From an uncultured Clostridia bacterium (GTDB taxonomy: Bacteria; Bacillota; Clostridia; TANB77; CAG-508), in contig CAKOWW010000011.1 of the NCBI GenBank assembly GCA_934129785.1, positions 1 to 57,289 on the forward strand: DNA of 57,289 nt, in the 5' to 3' direction. Below the pieces are notes generated by a model. That model was not told where the DNA came from. It did not search any database and was given only the letters and a program-made list of their open reading frames with translations. Shown here piece after piece: positions 22,679 through 32,517 of the stretch. A program made the translations under genes and the position numbers. The stretch's first letter is position 1, and each line of letters starts with the position of its first letter.

Positions 22679-23470
22679 ATGGAATTTATAAAAATATTAT
22701 TTGAAAATAGAAAATTAGCTTTTTCGTTAGGAAAAAACGATTTTAGAAATAGATTTGCAAGTACGAGTTTAGGAAGTATATGGGGGTTCCTACAGCCATT
22801 TATATTTATGCTAACATATGTAGTAGTATTTCAATATATATTAAAAACAGGAAGTGCTGGAAATGATCCGTATGTAGTGTGGTTTTTACCAGGAATGGCA
22901 ATGTGGCAATGTATAAATGATACTGTAATGAGTGCTAGTGCTTCAATTAGAACATATAGTTATTTAGTAAAAAAAGTAGTATTTCCAGTTGATATAATAC
23001 CAATAATATCTATAATAGCAAGTAGCTTTGTAGCTCTGTTTTTATTTGTTGTTTCAATAGTTGTAAGTTGTTTATTTAACTATGTACCTAATTTCTTACA
23101 AGTTATATATATTATAATTGCGGCATATGCATTTATGATTTCATTTACTAGATTTACATCAGCAGTAACAACATTAGTACCAGACTTTTCACAATTACTT
23201 GGAATATTAATGCAATTATTTTTCTGGTTTACACCAGTAGTTTGGAATTTATCGATGTTATCAAATCATCCAACAATATTAAAAATAATGAAATGTATGC
23301 CATTTAATTACTTGGTATCAGGATTTAGAGATGCATTTATATCTAGCAATATAGTAGCAGAAGGACATTATATATACACAATAGTATTTTGGATAATAAC
23401 AGCAATTATGTTTATATGGGGAAACTATATATTTAAGAAAAGCAAAAAAGACTTCGCAGATGTTTTATAA
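22679..23470 (+). CDS. ABC-2 type polysaccharide/teichoic acid exporter permease (Wzm/TagG-like)
   Basis: The protein (263 residues from ATG 22679) has six predicted membrane helices. It carries the family opening 'LFENRKLAFSLGKNDFRNRFA' and 'SLGSIWGFLQPFIFMLTYVV', then 'FLPGMAMWQCINDTVMSA' and 'FFWFTPVVWN'. It forms the channel of an ABC exporter for lipid-linked glycans with the ATPase at 24502. The start is uncertain. ATG 22679 matches homologue starts but lacks a ribosome site. The strong GGAAGGAGAG site serves ATG 22657, which is one base out of frame through an A7 tract (22671-22677). An in-frame ATG at 22637 coincides with the predicted RNA start. Confidence 0.85.
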   Translation: MEFIKILFENRKLAFSLGKNDFRNRFASTSLGSIWGFLQPFIFMLTYVVVFQYILKTGSAGNDPYVVWFLPGMAMWQCINDTVMSASASIRTYSYLVKKVVFPVDIIPIISIIASSFVALFLFVVSIVVSCLFNYVPNFLQVIYIIIAAYAFMISFTRFTSAVTTLVPDFSQLLGILMQLFFWFTPVVWNLSMLSNHPTILKIMKCMPFNYLVSGFRDAFISSNIVAEGHYIYTIVFWIITAIMFIWGNYIFKKSKKDFADVL

Positions 23471-23490
23471 TGAATGGAGAAGAACTATAA

Positions 23491-24481
23491 ATGGAAGAAC
23501 AAATAGATATATTAATGGCGACATATAATGGCGAAAAATATTTAAAAGAGCAAATAGAAAGTATATTAAATCAAACATATAAAAATATAAGATTAGTGAT
23601 TTCAGATGATTGCTCTAAAGATAGAACGAGAGAAATTTTGAAACAATATGAACAAGATAAAAGAATAGAAGTACATTATCATGAAAAAAATCAAGGCTAT
23701 ATTAAAAATTTTGAATATTTATTAAAACAAGTAAAAAATGACATATATATGTTATCAGATCAAGATGATGTGTGGTTACCTGAAAAAGTAGAAAAATCAT
23801 ATAAAGCATTGATAGATAATGATGCAGATATGGCGTTTCGGAGATTTAGAAGTAGTAGATGAAAATTTAAAAACTATGTATAAATCTTTCAATAAATATA
23901 TGTTACTAGATAGAAAAATAAAAAAATATATAAACAGTTATAAGATAAATTATTTATATAATTGCGTAACAGGTTGTACATTGATTTCAAAATCTAAATG
24001 GATAAAAGAAATTGTGCCAATACCAGCTGATTCCAAATATCTTATACATGACTATTGGATTGGATTGATAATAGCAATAAAAGGAAAATTGGCATATATG
24101 CCAGAAACATATATAAAATATAGGCAACATGGAAACAATCAGGTTGGAACAGATAAAATTTCACATAGATTCAAAAAAGTAGAACAAGTAAGAGAATTAT
24201 TTATAAATGTAAAGCTTGGCGTTTTTGGAACATATGTAAAATATAATGAAAAATTCCCAGAAGATATACAAAAATTAAACATAAGAGCTTATGAATATTT
24301 TAAAATGATTGAAAATACAAAAAAAATTAATTTTAAGAATTGGAACGTATTTCATGAGTTATATAAAACGGAAACTTTTGTATATTATATGGAAAACTTC
24401 TTTATTATGAATATGCCAATAATAGCAAAATGCTTATTTAAAATAAGGTATATAGTATTAAAAATATTAGGAAAAAGATAA
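23491..24481 (+). pseudogene. Glycosyltransferase family 2, split by a +1 frameshift
   Basis: Residues 1-117 (23491 to ~23838) give a GT-A domain with 'IDILMATYNGEKYLKEQIES', 'LNQTYKNIRLVISDDCS' and 'LSDQDDVWLPEKVEKS'. The frame then fails and stops at 23862. Removing C23839 joins it to a second frame that continues GDLEVVDENLKTMYKSFNKY through 'CVTGCTLISKSKWIKE', 'HDYWIGLIIA' and 'YRQHGNNQVG' to 24481. The rest of both parts is intact, so the lesion is recent or a sequence error. GGAGAA precedes the ATG. Confidence 0.88.
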
Positions 24482-24501
24482 ATATATTAGGAGGAAAACC
24501 A

Positions 24502-25827
24502 GTGAGTGAAAAAAAACAAAATGAAGAACAAGTAACCATGGTCAAAATAACAAATTTATCTAAAGAATATAAGATGTTTAATAGAAAAATAGATAGATTA
24601 GCAGAAACAATAATACCAGGAATAAAAAGGCATGGAACATTTGAAGCGCTAAAAGATTTCTCGTTAGAATTAAAAAAAGGAGAAGTATTAGGAATACTTG
24701 GAAAAAATGGTGCAGGAAAATCCACTTTGTTGAAAATGATAACAGGGGTTGTAATACCAACTAGTGGAAACATAGAAATAAACGGAAAAATTAGTTCGTT
24801 GCTAGAATTAGGAGCAGCTTTTAACCCCGATTTGACAGGAGTAGAAAATATATATCAACATGGACAAGTAATGGGACTTTCAAAGGAAGAAATAGAAAAG
24901 AAAAAACCGGAAATAATAAAATTTGCCGATATTGGTGAACACTTATATCAACCAGTAAAAACATATTCATCAGGTATGTTTGCTAGACTTGCCTTTGCTT
25001 GTGCTATAAATGTAGATCCAGATATTCTAATAGTAGATGAAGTTTTATCAGTTGGGGATATGGCATTTCAATTAAAATGTTTCAAAAAATTCGAACAACT
25101 AAAAAAACAAGGAAAAACAATAATCTTTGTAACACACAGCATTAATGATGTTTTAAATAACTGTAATAGAACAATAATAATGAGTGAGGGAAAGAAAATA
25201 TTTGATGGTGGTGTTAAAGAAGGAGTCGAAAGATATAAAAAATTGATAGCCGGCATGCTTGAAAAAGAGGAAACCGAAGAAAATCAAGAAAAAGGAGAAG
25301 CGGAAAGTAGAACATCTATTTTAGGAATAAATGATGACAAACTAGAATGGAAAAAATACTTTACTGTAAATCCAGATGTTATACAATATGGAAACAAAGA
25401 AGCGGAAATTGTTGACTTTGGTATGTTTAATTATAAAGGTGAACCAAGTGCTATAATTGATAGTCAAGAAGAAATAACAGTAAAACTTAAAGCGAAATTT
25501 AATAAAGATGTTGAATGTCCAACTTTTTCAATGACAATAAAAGATTTTTCTGGAAAAGAAATATGTGGAACAAATACAAATTTTTTAAATTGTTATACTG
25601 GAAAATGTGAAAAAGGGAAGGAATATATTTGTGAATTTAAACAAAAATTCCAATTAGCACCAGGTAAATATACACTATCACTAAGCTGTAGTAGATATGA
25701 TTATAATGGTGAAATTGTAGTATTAAATAGAAATTATGATTTAATGATATTTGAAGTAATGTCAAACAAAAAATTTGTTGGATATTATAATTTAGATACA
25801 GAAGTTACATTTGCAGAATTAAATTAA
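24502..25827 (+). CDS. ABC exporter ATPase with C-terminal carbohydrate-binding domain (Wzt-like)
   Basis: The 441-residue protein has an ABC ATPase at residues ~1-250: Walker A 'GILGKNGAGKSTLLKMI', signature 'TYSSGMFARLAFA', Walker B 'DILIVDEVLSVGD' and the switch His in 'IIFVTHS'. After a Glu-rich linker, residues ~280-441 form a beta-rich domain typical of Wzt C-terminal domains, which recognise the finished end of the glycan ('IVDFGMFNYKGEPS', 'VKLKAKFNKDVECPTFSM'). The start is GTG with AGGAGG 8 nt upstream. It sits directly before a WbdD-like gene, as expected if chain end capping licenses export. Confidence 0.93.
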   Translation: MSEKKQNEEQVTMVKITNLSKEYKMFNRKIDRLAETIIPGIKRHGTFEALKDFSLELKKGEVLGILGKNGAGKSTLLKMITGVVIPTSGNIEINGKISSLLELGAAFNPDLTGVENIYQHGQVMGLSKEEIEKKKPEIIKFADIGEHLYQPVKTYSSGMFARLAFACAINVDPDILIVDEVLSVGDMAFQLKCFKKFEQLKKQGKTIIFVTHSINDVLNNCNRTIIMSEGKKIFDGGVKEGVERYKKLIAGMLEKEETEENQEKGEAESRTSILGINDDKLEWKKYFTVNPDVIQYGNKEAEIVDFGMFNYKGEPSAIIDSQEEITVKLKAKFNKDVECPTFSMTIKDFSGKEICGTNTNFLNCYTGKCEKGKEYICEFKQKFQLAPGKYTLSLSCSRYDYNGEIVVLNRNYDLMIFEVMSNKKFVGYYNLDTEVTFAELN

Positions 25828-25848
25828 AAATATTTGATTGGAGAAAAA

Positions 25849-28632
25849 ATGAGGGAAACACATTTATTTATATTATGGGAAAATGCTAGAGAAAAAGAAA
25901 AAGAAATCTTAGATGATATAAAGAAAAATTTTGAGATTTTAGGTTTATACAATATAAAATGGAATAAAGAAAATTTTTCAAATAATTTATCAAGATTTTA
26001 TGGAACAAATTTACCAGAAAATTCTGGAAAAGAGCAACATTGCGGGAATGGTAAATTTTTGCTAATAGTAGTTGGAATAGATAATCCAAAATATGAAGAA
26101 AGACAAACGAGTAAAGGGCCACAAATTGTAAACACAAATATGTTTGACAAAAAAACATATTATAGAGAATTAACTGGCGGTGGACATAAAGTGCATGCAA
26201 CAAATTCAGAAGTTGAAACTAACCATGACCTAACATTACTATTAGGAAAAAATATAGAAGATTATCTAAAAGAAATAGAAACAAACCCAAAAAAAGAAAT
26301 AATAAATTTAAATAAAGATTTAGTAGGACAAGAAGGTTTTTCTTCTGTTAAAGAAATGTTTTATGTTCTAAATAACTGTATAGATTATGCAATTATAAGA
26401 AACTATGAAAGCCTTCCAGATGAAATATATGTAAATGAACACAATGACATAGATATAGTGTGTGACTCATATCAAAATGCAGCATATGTATTAAATGCAG
26501 AAAAAGTATTTCAAGAGGAATATAGAGTACATTATAAAGTAAAAGTAGAAGGGAAAATTGCATACTTTGATTTAAGATATGTTGGAGATGACTATTATTA
26601 TTACAAATTTGAACAAAATATAATAAAAAATAGGAAATATAATGAAAAAGGATTTTATACAATATCTGATGAAGAATATTTTTATGGACTTATATATCAT
26701 GCATTGATACATAAACCACAATTTTCAGAAGATTATAAAAAGAGACTTGAAAAAATGAATCCAACTAACATTAAATTAGAAACAGAAGAAGATTATATAA
26801 AATTATTAGAAGAATGGTTACTAAAAAATAGATATAAGATTACTAAACCAGAAGATTATTCTGTGCAATTTAATAATGAAAATGTAAACAAGTTTAATAA
26901 AAAGGTTATAGAAAAAAATAATAAATTACAAGGAATAGAAAAAGAAATAGCAGAATATATTAATAAATATTCTGAAGATAACTATTTAGATATAATAAAA
27001 CAAGATGACAGACTAGATGTGATACTATCATTATCTAAACTAAGAAAAAACATAGTTAATTGGTATCCATTTGAAAATGAATGTTCAATACTAGAAATAG
27101 GTGCAAACTTCGGAGAAATTACAGGGGCATTGTGTCAAAAGGCCAAAAGAGTAATATCATTAGAACAGAATACGAGAAAGAAAGAAACTATAGAAAAAAG
27201 AAACAAGAAATTTTCTAATCTAGAAGTTGTAGATAATTTAGATGATATAAACGAAAAATTTGATTATATAACATTAATAGGTTTGAAAAAGAGCAATTTA
27301 GAATTACGTGAATTATTAGGTGAATTGAAAGAATATTTAAAACCACATGGAAAAATACTTTTAGCAACAAATAATAAATTATCAATAAATAATTTATCTA
27401 AATTAAATGCTCAAAATGAGACAATAGAAGATATTACTAAAAAAGAATACAGTTTATCAGAATTAGAGAAACAAATAAAACAAGCGGGATTTGAAAATAA
27501 AAAGATATATTATCCTTTAACAGACTATAAATTACCAAATGCTATTTTTACTTCTGAAGAGCAACTTAGAGAAAATTTAATAGCTAGAAATATTGTTTAT
27601 AATGATAAGGAAACAGTAAAATTATATGAGCAAAACAATTTATATAGAGAATTGCTAAAAGAAGACATAAAATACTTAGAAATGTTTATGAACTCATTTT
27701 TTATAGAAATATTTAATGGAAAATTTGAAGAAAATGGGATAAAATTAGTTTCATTTTCAGACATGAGAAAAGAAGAATTTAGAATAAAGACAATAATGAA
27801 ATCAGATTATGTATATAAATATAATGAAAATGAGAAAAGTAAAGAACATTTAGATATGATAAAAGAAAATATTGAAATTTTAAAAAGAAATAATTTAAAT
27901 ACATTAGATTCTTATGATGAAGAAAAAATAATAAGTAGATATACAACTGAAAAAAGCTTGGATAAAATGATTTTAGACAAGATAAAAAATGGTCAAAAAG
28001 AAGAAGCAATTGAACTTATAAAAAAATTTAAAACAGAAATATTTGAAAAAATGGAAAAATGTAATTCTGAGAATAATGTTTTTGATAAATATAATATAAA
28101 ATATAAACAAGAAGATATTAGCAAAATGACATTTCTAAACTATGGATTATGGGACATGATATTTCAAAACTGTTTTGTCATAGACAATAAATTTTATTTT
28201 TACGATCAAGAATGGTGTGAGGAAAAAGTACCTATAAACTTCATATTGTATAGAGCAATAAAATATTTCCCAGAAATAAGATTTTATCTAACAATTAAAG
28301 AATTGTATAAAATTTTAAATATAGATGAATCAATGATAAATTTATTTGAAGAATTAGATAATAAATTACAAGAAAATATAAGAAATGAACTTATGTGGGA
28401 AATTCATAGACAAGGAAAAAATGTTAAAGAATTGAAAACTGAAAAATTGACAGCTGACCATAAAGTGAATTTGAGCAATATAGCATTAGCACAAAAAGAA
28501 GCAGAAATAAATAATTTAAAAGCAGAAATAGATGAATTAAATAGTGATTTAAGAAAAATATATAATTCTAGATCATGGAAAATAACGGAACCATTAAGAA
28601 AACTAAAAAATATAAAAAATAGTAGTAATTAA
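25849..28632 (+). CDS. Multidomain protein: nucleotidyltransferase-like, SAM methyltransferase, kinase-like, coiled coil (WbdD-like)
   Basis: The 927-residue protein has an N-terminal region of unclear type (~1-130) and a nucleotidyltransferase-like block (~150-270) with 'YAIIRNYESLPDEIYVNEHN' and 'DIDIVCDS'. A class I methyltransferase domain follows (~395-505) with motif I 'ILEIGANFGEITGALC' near 413. A kinase-like domain (~590-820) has a loop 'LWDMIFQNCFVIDNKFYFYD' near 766 and a following 'DQEW' (DFG-equivalent). A coiled coil (~877-905) leads into 'SRSWKITEPLRK'. Methyltransferase, kinase and coiled coil in this order, right after a Wzt-like ATPase, is the plan of WbdD, which caps and measures O-antigen chains; the functional analogy is inference. 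ATG 25849 has TTGGAGAAA upstream; the in-frame TTG 25834 overlaps it. Confidence 0.7.
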   Translation: MRETHLFILWENAREKEKEILDDIKKNFEILGLYNIKWNKENFSNNLSRFYGTNLPENSGKEQHCGNGKFLLIVVGIDNPKYEERQTSKGPQIVNTNMFDKKTYYRELTGGGHKVHATNSEVETNHDLTLLLGKNIEDYLKEIETNPKKEIINLNKDLVGQEGFSSVKEMFYVLNNCIDYAIIRNYESLPDEIYVNEHNDIDIVCDSYQNAAYVLNAEKVFQEEYRVHYKVKVEGKIAYFDLRYVGDDYYYYKFEQNIIKNRKYNEKGFYTISDEEYFYGLIYHALIHKPQFSEDYKKRLEKMNPTNIKLETEEDYIKLLEEWLLKNRYKITKPEDYSVQFNNENVNKFNKKVIEKNNKLQGIEKEIAEYINKYSEDNYLDIIKQDDRLDVILSLSKLRKNIVNWYPFENECSILEIGANFGEITGALCQKAKRVISLEQNTRKKETIEKRNKKFSNLEVVDNLDDINEKFDYITLIGLKKSNLELRELLGELKEYLKPHGKILLATNNKLSINNLSKLNAQNETIEDITKKEYSLSELEKQIKQAGFENKKIYYPLTDYKLPNAIFTSEEQLRENLIARNIVYNDKETVKLYEQNNLYRELLKEDIKYLEMFMNSFFIEIFNGKFEENGIKLVSFSDMRKEEFRIKTIMKSDYVYKYNENEKSKEHLDMIKENIEILKRNNLNTLDSYDEEKIISRYTTEKSLDKMILDKIKNGQKEEAIELIKKFKTEIFEKMEKCNSENNVFDKYNIKYKQEDISKMTFLNYGLWDMIFQNCFVIDNKFYFYDQEWCEEKVPINFILYRAIKYFPEIRFYLTIKELYKILNIDESMINLFEELDNKLQENIRNELMWEIHRQGKNVKELKTEKLTADHKVNLSNIALAQKEAEINNLKAEIDELNSDLRKIYNSRSWKITEPLRKLKNIKNSSN

Positions 28633-28646
28633 AAGGAGAATCAACT

Positions 28647-30548
28647 ATGCGAACAAGATTGAGAGATAAATTGTTTCCAGAAGGTGGAAAAATAAGAAGT
28701 TATTTAAGAACAGCTAATAGATTTGTGAAAAGTATATTTAACAAGCAATATGTAAAAGAGCAAATAACAAAAATAAAAGAAAAAGGCTGGAGAGTTACAT
28801 GGATAGAAATGAAAAGATACATGATAATGGGAACAGCAGCAGAACCAGAAGAATTTTATCAAATATGGATAAATAAAAACGAACCAAATGAAGAAGAACT
28901 AGAAAAACAAAAAAATACTAAATTTGAGATAAATCCCAAAATAAGTATTATAATACCAATGTATAATACACCAGAGAAATTTTTCGAAGAATTAATAGAT
29001 GGATTAATAGAACAAACGTATCCAAATTGGGAATTATGTTTAGCAGATGGTAGTCAAGAAAAAAATGAAAAGTTAGAAAAAATATATAAAAAAGATGAAA
29101 GAATAAAATACAAATTTATAGGAGAAAACAAAGGTATTTCTGGAAACACAAATGCTGCATTAGAATTAGCTACGGGTGACTTTATAGCATTATTAGACCA
29201 TGATGATTTATTACCAAAATTTTCTTTATATGAAATAGTAAAATGCATAAATAAAAATCCAGATGTAGATTTTATATATACTGATGAAGATAAATTTGAA
29301 GAATTAGGCGGAAAAAGATATGACCCATATTTTAAATCAGATTTTGCACCAGATACATTAAGAGCCAACAACTTTATATGCCATTTTAGTATATTTAAAA
29401 AAGAATTAATGGATGAATTAGGTGGATTTAGAAGTGAATTTGATGGGGCTCAAGATTATGACATAATATTAAGAATGAGTGAAAAAGCTAAAAAGATTAT
29501 ACACATCCCTAAGATTTTATATCATTGGAGAGTACATGCTTTATCAACAGCTAAATCAGGTGGAACAGCTAAACCATATGCATATGAAGCAGGTATAAAA
29601 GCTGTACAAGCACATATAGACAGAATTGGCTTAAAAGGAGAAGTAGTTAGTGGAAATACATTAGGAACTTATAAAGTTAACTATGAAATAAAAGGAAATC
29701 CAAAAGTTTCTATTATAATTCCAAACAAAGATTATGCATCAACACTAAAAGTATGCTTGAAATCAATAAAAAAATTAACTACATATGAAAACTATGAAAT
29801 AATAGTAGTAGAAAATAATAGTGAAGAACAAAAAACTTTTGATTATTATGATGAAATAAACGGAAAAGATAAAATAAAAGTAGTAAAATATCCAGAAAAA
29901 GGATTTAACTATTCAAAAATAATAAATTATGGCGTTGCAAATTCAGATGGAGAATATATAATTCAATTAAATAATGACACAGAATTAATCACTCCAAATT
30001 GGATAGAAGAAATGTTAGGTTTTGCGCAAAGAGAAGATGTAGGTGCAGTAGGAGCTGAACTATTTTATCCAGACAAATCAATACAACATGCAGGTATAAT
30101 AATTGGAATAGGTGGAGTTGCGGGACATGTATTTAGAAATATTCCACACGGTATGCATGGATATTTCTCAAAAGATGCAATGATACAAAATATGAGTGCA
30201 GTTACAGCAGCATGTATAATGGCTCCTAGAAAAATGTACGAAGCAGTTGGAAATATGGATGAGAAATTTGAAGTAGCATTTAATGATGTTGATTTCTGCT
30301 TGAAAATAAGAGAACAAGGAAAACTAATTGTATATAACCCATATGTACAATTTATACATTATGAATCAAAGAGTAGAGGATTTGAAGATACTCTGGAAAA
30401 GCAAAAAAGATTTAAAGGTGAAGTAGAAAGATTTCAAAATAAATGGAAAAAAATCTTAAAAGATGGTGATCCATATTATAACATAAACTTAAGATTAGAT
30501 AATGATCAATGTGCAATAAAACCAGAAAAAGTAAAGTATAATGATTAG
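28647..30548 (+). CDS. Two-domain glycosyltransferase family 2 protein
   Basis: The 633-residue protein has an N-terminal helical part (~1-90), then two GT2 domains. Domain 1 (~95-330) has 'KISIIIPMYNTPEKFFEELI', 'ALLDHDDLLPK' and 'GAQDYDIILRMSE'. Domain 2 (~350-610) has 'PKVSIIIPNKDYASTLKVCL', 'IIQLNNDTELITPNWIEEML' and 'FNDVDFCLKIREQGK'. Such tandem GT2 proteins often make two different linkages in rhamnose-containing polymers. AAAAGGAGA lies before the ATG. No membrane helix is evident, so it acts at the cytoplasmic face. Confidence 0.92.
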   Translation: MRTRLRDKLFPEGGKIRSYLRTANRFVKSIFNKQYVKEQITKIKEKGWRVTWIEMKRYMIMGTAAEPEEFYQIWINKNEPNEEELEKQKNTKFEINPKISIIIPMYNTPEKFFEELIDGLIEQTYPNWELCLADGSQEKNEKLEKIYKKDERIKYKFIGENKGISGNTNAALELATGDFIALLDHDDLLPKFSLYEIVKCINKNPDVDFIYTDEDKFEELGGKRYDPYFKSDFAPDTLRANNFICHFSIFKKELMDELGGFRSEFDGAQDYDIILRMSEKAKKIIHIPKILYHWRVHALSTAKSGGTAKPYAYEAGIKAVQAHIDRIGLKGEVVSGNTLGTYKVNYEIKGNPKVSIIIPNKDYASTLKVCLKSIKKLTTYENYEIIVVENNSEEQKTFDYYDEINGKDKIKVVKYPEKGFNYSKIINYGVANSDGEYIIQLNNDTELITPNWIEEMLGFAQREDVGAVGAELFYPDKSIQHAGIIIGIGGVAGHVFRNIPHGMHGYFSKDAMIQNMSAVTAACIMAPRKMYEAVGNMDEKFEVAFNDVDFCLKIREQGKLIVYNPYVQFIHYESKSRGFEDTLEKQKRFKGEVERFQNKWKKILKDGDPYYNINLRLDNDQCAIKPEKVKYND

Positions 30549-30557
30549 GAGAAAAAA

Positions 30558-32504
30558 GTGAAAATAAAGAGATGTATAGAAAAGACAAATGAAATAATAG
30601 AAAAAATTGCTGACTTTATAATGAAATATAGATATCTAATTGCAGTAATAGCACTTATTTTATTAGTAGCATTAAAAATTAACTTTTCATCAATAGATAT
30701 GTGGTGTCAATATATGAATGAACCACAAGCTAAGTCAACAATATTAGGAAAAGCAAGAGCTATAAGATCAGATGAATGGTTAACACAAAGTGCAACAATG
30801 CTTGGACAAGCAGAGAGTGAAGACGGATATGGAATACATAACAAAAATATAGCACAAGGCACAAGTAACATGTTAATGGTTTCAGCGCCTGTAACAGATA
30901 TTGTTGCAATCTCAAGACCTTTAACATGGGGATTCTTATTATTTGGAACAGAATATGGATTTTCATTTTATTGGGTATTAAAAATGATAGCATTACTAAT
31001 GGTTTCAGTAGAATTAGTAAAAAAAGTTACTCATAATAATAACTTATTATCATTAATAGGCGGAATAGTTTTAGGACTTGCACCAGCTATGATGTGGTGG
31101 CTAAGTACAGCTGTTGTAGATGGCTATATTTATGGCGGAGCAGTAATAGTATTGTTTGGATATTATATGCAAAACCTAGACTGGAAACTATGGAAAAAAG
31201 CATTAATAGCATTAGGGATAATAATATGTTTACCTGGATTTGCATTTATGCTATATCCAGCATTCCAAGTACCATTTGCATTTTTAATGGCAATATTCAT
31301 GTTAAATGACTTAATAAAAAATTGGAAAAATTTAAAGAAACAAGATTTTATATTAATGGCAATAACAATAGTTGCATCTTTAGGATTAATAGCTAGATTT
31401 ATACTACTTTCATTAGATGATATAAAAGTGATGATGGGTACTGTATATCCGGGGGAAAGAGTTGAAAAAGGTGGAAACTTTACAATTAATAATTTCATAA
31501 GCTATTTTGCAAATATCTTTTTCCCATATACAAATAGAATTGCAAACACATGTGAACCAAGTACATATATCTACTCATTTACAGGATTAATAATACTTAT
31601 TGTATTATATTTAGGTGAAATAAAAGAAGAAAAAAATAAAAAAGATTTTGGATTAATAATAGGGTTAATAGCTTTATATGCAATATACCTAATATGGGAA
31701 TTTGTAGGATTTAAAACTATATTAGCTAAAATAACTTTAATGTACTTTTCACCTGCACAAAGAACGCATGTTGTATTAGGAATAATTGGAACCCTATTAT
31801 CTATTATAATGATACAAAAAGTAGAAGGAAAAAATAAAATTTCAAAAGTACAAGGAATAGTAATATCAAGTATAGTAGTGGTATTGTCATATGTGCTAAT
31901 AAAACAATCATCATATAATGAATTCTTTACAACAATTAAATATGAAATTTTATTGCCAATAGTATTTTTAATTACATATTTCTTAATAAGAGGAAATGTA
32001 AAAGCATGGTCATATACAATGTGTGTTGTGGCAGTAATTTCAGGAGCAATAGTAAATCCAATAGTAAGAGGAATTGCACCAATAAATAAAACAGATATAT
32101 CAAAAGAAATAAAACAAATTTATAATGAAGATAAAGAAGCATTATGGATTGGTGAAAATAATTTTAATGGTCAATATTTAATTGCAAATGGAGTAAATTG
32201 TTTAAATGGTGTAAATACATATCCAAACTTTAAGTGGTTAGATGTAGTAGACCCAGAAAAGAAATATAATGAAGTTTACAATAGGTTTGCTCATATAGGA
32301 ATAAAATTGTCAGACACAACAAAATTTGAATTAGTAGGACAAGATTCATATGTAGCATATTTAACATATGAAGATTTGAAAAATTTAAATGTAAAATATT
32401 ATTTTTCTTACTCAAAGATGGAAGATAATGTAGTACAAAAATTTAAATTAGAAACAATATTTTCTAATGAAGAAAGATGTCAATATATATATCAAATAAA
32501 TTAA
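30558..32504 (+). CDS. Polytopic membrane protein, GT-C-like (DUF7657-type)
   Basis: The 648-residue protein has about 12 hydrophobic segments and a soluble C-terminal part (~520-648). After the first membrane helix comes a conserved extracytoplasmic stretch 'SSIDMWCQYMNEPQAKSTI' and 'ARAIRSDEWLTQSATMLGQA'. This is typical of large membrane proteins in polysaccharide loci thought to be GT-C glycosyltransferases that use lipid-linked sugars outside the membrane. The 'RSDEW' acidic pair is the candidate catalytic site; this is inference. The start is GTG with AGGAGA upstream. Confidence 0.65.
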   Translation: MKIKRCIEKTNEIIEKIADFIMKYRYLIAVIALILLVALKINFSSIDMWCQYMNEPQAKSTILGKARAIRSDEWLTQSATMLGQAESEDGYGIHNKNIAQGTSNMLMVSAPVTDIVAISRPLTWGFLLFGTEYGFSFYWVLKMIALLMVSVELVKKVTHNNNLLSLIGGIVLGLAPAMMWWLSTAVVDGYIYGGAVIVLFGYYMQNLDWKLWKKALIALGIIICLPGFAFMLYPAFQVPFAFLMAIFMLNDLIKNWKNLKKQDFILMAITIVASLGLIARFILLSLDDIKVMMGTVYPGERVEKGGNFTINNFISYFANIFFPYTNRIANTCEPSTYIYSFTGLIILIVLYLGEIKEEKNKKDFGLIIGLIALYAIYLIWEFVGFKTILAKITLMYFSPAQRTHVVLGIIGTLLSIIMIQKVEGKNKISKVQGIVISSIVVVLSYVLIKQSSYNEFFTTIKYEILLPIVFLITYFLIRGNVKAWSYTMCVVAVISGAIVNPIVRGIAPINKTDISKEIKQIYNEDKEALWIGENNFNGQYLIANGVNCLNGVNTYPNFKWLDVVDPEKKYNEVYNRFAHIGIKLSDTTKFELVGQDSYVAYLTYEDLKNLNVKYYFSYSKMEDNVVQKFKLETIFSNEERCQYIYQIN

Positions 32505-32517
32505 AAAGGGTGAAGAA

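Noticed and set aside
22657..22704. 15-codon ORF with a strong ribosome site as an independent gene
   Set aside because: It is treated as an unresolved start/frameshift issue of the permease rather than a separate gene.
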